From the NCBI GenBank assembly GCA_963732415.1, contig CAVSZK010000004.1, positions 284,401-348,400 of the forward strand: 64,000 bases of DNA, in the 5' to 3' direction. Origin of the DNA: RPQJ01 sp963732415 (GTDB taxonomy: Bacteria; Pseudomonadota; Gammaproteobacteria; Steroidobacterales; Steroidobacteraceae). The stretch's first letter is position 1. Every line of letters begins with the position of its first letter. Position numbers and translations under genes: made by a program. This document shows positions 60,052 to 64,000 of this stretch, piece after piece. The notes under the pieces are model-generated. The model saw nothing but the letters and a program-made list of their open reading frames with translations. It searched no databases and was not told the DNA's origin.

Positions 60052-61677
60052 TCCCAACGCTGCGGATCGGCAAAGATGATGCGGAAGATGCTACCACCCC
60101 CGGGCCGTGTCTCGTAGGCCAGCACCGCACCGTTGGTCTGGCACAGCTCCCGCGAGATGAAGAGCCCGAGCCCGGTGCCGCCCGCCTTGTCGGTGAAGAA
60201 TGGTTCGAAGATGCGCTCGGCGTTCGACGGGATCGATGCCGATGCCGCGGTCGGCGATCTCGAGGAACGGCCGGCCGCTGGAGGTGATTCGCCCGATGCG
60301 CAGCGAGACCGGCTCGTCGTCGGCTCGACGCCGCGTGCTTAATCGCGTTTTCGCACAGGTTCCACAACACCTGGTGCAGGTGCGTCGGATCGAACTGCAC
60401 CTCGACGCCCGGGGCCTCGTTCGCAACGGCTGAACGTCGAGCTCGCCACCTCGGCGGTCGCCGAGAACTCCTGCACGAATCCGTCGAGCCACTGTCCGAT
60501 CGCCATGCGCTCCTGCCGCGTGGTCTCGCGCCGCGACAGCTGCAGCACGCTCTCGATGATCTGGCTGACGCGTGTCGCGTTCTTCTCGATGATGTCGGTC
60601 AGGTGCCGGTCGTCGGCGCCGAGCGCCGGTGACTCGCGCAGCAGCTGGCCGGCGTGGCTCATGGCACCGACGGGGTTCCTGATCTCGTGGGCGATGCTCG
60701 CGCTCAGCCGGCCGAGCGAGGCGAGCTTCGACTGCTGCACGCGCTCGGCCACCACGCTGGTGTCCTCGAGGAACACCAGTACCGGGCCGGGACCGGTATC
60801 GGAAAGCGGCACGAAGTGCGGCCGGATCACGGTGCCGCCGTCGGTCGAGACAACCTCGCCGGTCGACGTCCCGGCGATCGGACTCCTGCTGCCTCCACAC
60901 CATCAGCTGGTAGAGCAGGCGCGCGGAGACGTCACCCAGCGGAGTGCCGCTCTCAACCGGCCCCCCGGTCAGCAGGCGCGCCGCAGTCTCGTTGATCAGC
61001 CGCACGCGGTCCGACTCATCGACCACCAGGATGCTCTCGCGCAGGTGCTGGACGATGAACTCGTTCAATTCGTTCAGGTTGGCGAGGTCGATATCGCGCT
61101 GCCGCACCATCGCCTCGCTCTCGCGCAGCCGGTTGGCGAGCGGAATCGCGAGCAGCGTGATTGCAAACAGGCTCGCACCGGTGAGACCGGCGATCAGGAA
61201 GTCCGCGCCATGGCTCAATCCGGTGAGGCCCGATACCACCGTCTGGAACAGCATGGCGATGGTGATCACCGAGGTCGCGAGCAGCGCCAGCCTTCGGCTC
61301 ACTATGGTCGCAGTCGCGCCCGCGGGCAGGATCAGCAGCATGCCGAGGCCGCTGGAGGCGCCGCCGCTCGCCTGCACGAACAACAGGATCGCGGTGGTGT
61401 CCACGACGAGCTGGAACAGCGCCAGCCACTCGGCGGAGGGCCAGCGCTTCTGCAGCGGCCGGATCGAGACCAGGCCGAAGGCGAAGTAGGCCGCGCAGGT
61501 ACCGATGAAGAGCCCCGGATTATGCGCGCCGACGCTGCGTTGCGCTGCATCGAAGAAGAACACCAGCAGCAGCACCATCGGTACCAGCAGCCGGAACACG
61601 TTCAGCAGGCCGAGCACCCGCCAGGACAGGTCAGTGGCCTCGTCGGCCCGCCGGCGTGGGGTAGGGGTATTGGACAT
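60048..61677 (-). pseudogene. pilS: Sensor kinase PilS, four frame changes
   Basis: Membrane histidine kinase partner of PilR. The order of parts is complete but spread over frames: six helices and a PAS-like segment (to about 60880); IAHEIRNPVGAMSHAGQLL with the phospho-His; LHQVLWNLCENAIKHA (N box); EIADRGIGID (G1); and GGTGLGLFISREL (G2) to the TGA at 60048. Breaks lie near 60871, 60410-60440, 60331 and 60230. Each is a net one-base gain; 1630 bp minus four equals 542 codons. At 60229-60231 GGG to GG restores DPSNAERIFEPFFTD. Sequence error or decay cannot be separated here. Confidence 0.85.
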
Positions 61678-61826
61678 TCGCCGCAGTGTCTCGCCTCGCG
61701 CTGGCGGCTTCAACTCGGGCAGCCCGGTTCGTCCCGCTTCGGACCTGCTGTCGGTGGATTCCGCGGTCGCTGACGGTGGCCCTGAGAGGGTAGACTACGC
61801 GGCCTTGCCCCCAGCTGGCCTCGACC

Positions 61827-62996
61827 ATGAATCTCCACGAATACCAGTCCAAGCAGCTCTTCGTCCGCTACGGCATCCCGGTGCCCACCGGCTTCGTCGC
61901 CTCGACCCCGGAGGAGGCCGCGGACGCCGCGCGCCGGCTCGGCGGGGGCGTCTGGGTGGTCAAGGCGCAGGTCCACGCCGGCGGTCGCGGCAAGGCGGGC
62001 GGCGTCAAAGTGGCAAAGACGGTTCCGGACGTCGCCTCGGCCGCCGAAGCCATGCTCGGCACGCGCCTCGCCACGAAGCAGACGGGCCCCGAGGGCCTTC
62101 CAGTCCACCAAGTCTACGTCGAGTCCGGCTCGAAGATCGAGCGTGAGTTGTACCTGAGCCTGCTGCTCAATCGCGACTCGGGCCACATTGCGTTCGTCGC
62201 GTCGGCGGCCGGCGGCATGGACATCGAGGAGGTCGCGGCCAAGACTCCCGAGAAGATCATCCGCGTCGAGATCCACCCGGCCGTCGGCCTGCAGGGGTCG
62301 CATTGCCGCACGCTGGCCTTCGGTCTCGGGCTCAAGGGGCCGCAGGTCGCAGAGTTCGAGGTGATCGCCCGCGGCCTCTACAAGCTCTACCTCGAGTGCG
62401 ACGCGAGCCTGGTCGAAGTGAACCCGTTGATCGTCACCGGCGACGGCCACGTGATGGCGCTCGACGCGAAGATCAACATCGAGGAAAACGCACTCTTCCG
62501 CCAGAGAGAACTGGTCGCCTGGCGTGACGAATCCCAGGAGGACGAGATTGAGCGTGAAGCCGCCGAAGCGGACCTCAACTACGTCTCGCTCGACGGCGAC
62601 ATCGCCTGCATGGTCAATGGCGCGGGCCTCGCGATGGCCACCATGGACCTGATCAAGCTGCACGGCGGCGAGCCGGCCAACTTCCTCGATGTCGGCGGCA
62701 GCGCGACGCGCGAGCGCGTCACGACCGCGTTCAAGCTGATCCTGGCGAACCCCAAGGTAAAGGCGATCCTCGTCAACATCTTCGGCGGCATCGTCCGCTG
62801 CGACATGATCGCCGAGGGCATGATCGGCGCGGCCCGCGACCTGGGCCTGCACCTGCCGGTCATCGTGCGCATCGAAGGCACGAACGCGGTCAAGGCCCGA
62901 AAGTTGCTCGCCGAGAGCGGCCTCGGACCTGATCGCCGCCGCGGACCTCACCGATGCGGCGAAGAAAGTCGAGGCCGCGGCGCGGGCACCAAGTGA
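61827..62996 (+). CDS. sucC: Succinyl-CoA synthetase beta subunit, C-terminal frame change
   Basis: ATP-grasp subunit of the TCA-cycle enzyme. It begins MNLHEYQSKQLFVRYGIPVP and carries VVKAQVHAGGRGKAGGVK, ECDASLVEVNPLIV, FLDVGGSATRERV and NIFGGIVRCDMIAEGMI. Up to AESGL the frame is normal; then it reads an unrelated tail to 62996. Dropping one G at 62925-62926 gives GLDLIAAADLTDAAKKVEAA, the family C-terminus, and the frame then runs to TGA at 63052-63054, overlapping the sucD start as ATGA. A consensus indel is likely, since the rest is intact. Confidence 0.92.
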   Translation: MNLHEYQSKQLFVRYGIPVPTGFVASTPEEAADAARRLGGGVWVVKAQVHAGGRGKAGGVKVAKTVPDVASAAEAMLGTRLATKQTGPEGLPVHQVYVESGSKIERELYLSLLLNRDSGHIAFVASAAGGMDIEEVAAKTPEKIIRVEIHPAVGLQGSHCRTLAFGLGLKGPQVAEFEVIARGLYKLYLECDASLVEVNPLIVTGDGHVMALDAKINIEENALFRQRELVAWRDESQEDEIEREAAEADLNYVSLDGDIACMVNGAGLAMATMDLIKLHGGEPANFLDVGGSATRERVTTAFKLILANPKVKAILVNIFGGIVRCDMIAEGMIGAARDLGLHLPVIVRIEGTNAVKARKLLAESGLGPDRRRGPHRCGEESRGRGAGTK

Positions 62997-63050
62997 CGCT
63001 GCGCGCGCGGCAGCTCCCAACTTCCCGTCAATCACATTGCGGATCTCCCC

Positions 63051-64000
63051 ATGAGCATCCTCGTCAACAAGAACACCCGCGTCATCTGCCAGGGCTTCAC
63101 CGGCAAGCAGGGCACGTTCCACTCCGAGCAGTGCATCGACTACGGCACGAAGCTGGTCGGCGGCGTGACGCCGGGACGCGGCGGCGAGAACCACCTGGGT
63201 CTGCCGGTATTCGACACCGTGCACGACGCGGTCGCGAAGACCGAGGCCAATGCCACGATGATCTACGTGCCGGCGGCTTTTGCTGCCGATGCGATCCTCG
63301 AGGCGGCGGACGCCGGCATCGAGCTGATCGTGTGCATCACCGAGGGCATCCCGGTGAACGACATGGTCAAGGTCAAGGCGGCGCTCAAGGATTCGAGTTC
63401 GCAGCTGGTCGGTCCGAACTGCCCCGGCGTGATCACGCCGGGCGAGTGCAAGATCGGCATCATGCCGGGCTTCATCCACAAGACGGGCAAGGTCGGCATC
63501 GTCTCGCGCTCCGGCACGCTCACGTATGAAGCCGTGTTCCAGACCACCAACCACGGCCTCGGCCAGAGCACCTGCGTCGGCATCGGCGGCGACCCGGTGC
63601 GCGGCCTGAACTTCATCGACGTGCTCGAGCTGTTCGAGAAGGACCCCGAGACCGACGGCATCATCATGGTCGGCGAGATCGGCGGCAGCGACGAGGAGGC
63701 GGGCGCGGAGTACATCCGTCGCCACGTGACCAAGCCCGTCGTTGCCTACATTGCTGGCGTGACCGCGCCTCCCGGCAAGCGCATGGGCCACGCGGGTGCG
63801 GTGATCTCCGGCGGCAAGGGCACGGCGGCCGACAAGTTCGCGGCGCTCGAGGCGGCGGGTGTCACCACCGTGCGTTCGCCGGCCGACCTGGGGACCGCGA
63901 TCGCGAAGCGTATGAAGGGCTCGATGCCGAAGGCTGCGGCCGCGAAGCCGAAAGCCAAGGCAAAGACAAAGGCCGCGGCGAAGGCGCCAGTGGCTCGGAA
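63051..64000 (+). CDS. sucD: Succinyl-CoA synthetase alpha subunit, 3' end outside window
   Basis: Carries the phosphohistidine and CoA site. The product starts MSILVNKNTRVICQGFTGKQ and shows YGTKLVGGVTPGRGG, CITEGIPVNDM, LVGPNCPGVITPGECKIGIM, FIHKTGKVGIVSRSGTLTYE and the phospho-His region AGVTAPPGKRMGHAGA. The usual C-terminus is reached near residue 290 (IAKRMKG), but the frame continues with an Ala/Lys-rich tail (MPKAAAAKPKAKAKTKAAAK) past the window edge. Co-translated with sucC. Confidence 0.96.
   Translation, partial: MSILVNKNTRVICQGFTGKQGTFHSEQCIDYGTKLVGGVTPGRGGENHLGLPVFDTVHDAVAKTEANATMIYVPAAFAADAILEAADAGIELIVCITEGIPVNDMVKVKAALKDSSSQLVGPNCPGVITPGECKIGIMPGFIHKTGKVGIVSRSGTLTYEAVFQTTNHGLGQSTCVGIGGDPVRGLNFIDVLELFEKDPETDGIIMVGEIGGSDEEAGAEYIRRHVTKPVVAYIAGVTAPPGKRMGHAGAVISGGKGTAADKFAALEAAGVTTVRSPADLGTAIAKRMKGSMPKAAAAKPKAKAKTKAAAKAPVAR

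Overview
The window is a GC-rich chromosomal segment of a gammaproteobacterium. The order rsmI-rnpB-mraZ-dcw cluster-lpxC-dciA-M23 peptidase-secA-mutT, the pilB-C-D-coaE-zapD-yacG run, and pilS/pilR next to sucCD resemble Xanthomonadales/Nevskiales-like lineages. That placement is inferred from gene order and is not a phylogeny. Genes are tightly packed, with many ATGA/GTGA stop-start overlaps.

Layout. Positions 1-5.6 kb carry lower glycolysis (gap 3' part, pgk, pyk), then a MoxR ATPase and its VWA partner. Positions 5.6-7.5 kb carry a periplasmic BCP-type peroxiredoxin and a patatin-like lipase. Positions 7.5-13.2 kb, minus strand, are the Kdo/LPS-transport run kdsD-kdsC-lptC-lptA-lptB-rpoN-rapZ, without hpf and ptsN. 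Positions 13.4-18.6 kb hold ibaG-murA, the cytochrome bc1 genes petABC and sspAB. Positions 18.7-22.7 kb hold yraN, an LpoA/LppC-like gene, rsmI, the RNase P RNA, and an AT-rich intergenic region with the MraZ-type promoter. Positions 22.7-40.7 kb are the division and cell-wall cluster mraZ-rsmH-ftsL-ftsI-murE-murF-mraY-murD-ftsW-murG-murC-ddl-ftsQ-ftsA-ftsZ-lpxC, with no murB. Positions 40.7-45.8 kb hold dciA, an M23 peptidase, secA, mutT and yacG. Positions 45.8-52.1 kb, minus strand, hold zapD, coaE, pilD, pilC, pilB and pilA. Positions 52.5-58.6 kb are an accessory block. Positions 58.7-61.7 kb hold pilR and pilS, and 61.8-64 kb sucC and sucD (cut by the window edge).

Regulation and structure. 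pilA has a near-perfect sigma-54 promoter and two GACA-N5-TGTC dyads 20 bp apart upstream, matching the presence of rpoN and pilR/pilS in the same window. The mraZ promoter carries three (G/A)TGGG boxes at 10-bp period; a nearly identical two-box copy lies inverted about 340 bp upstream. Two families of short palindromic repeats (GGTGCC-type and GGGACTGTCCC-type) sit at 3' ends of genes and supply stop codons to pgk, rapZ and secA.

The least ordinary part is the accessory block between pilA and pilR: two membrane-anchored alkaline-phosphatase-superfamily enzymes, a small IDPGTGS membrane protein, a kinase-like/methyltransferase fusion and a four-helix membrane protein. I propose, as inference only, a pilin or cell-surface modification cassette. 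Seven net +1 frame changes occur between 49 and 63 kb (pilC, the first accessory gene, four in pilS, sucC) and none is apparent elsewhere. Several sit at short homopolymers, so consensus errors must be excluded before calling these pseudogenes.
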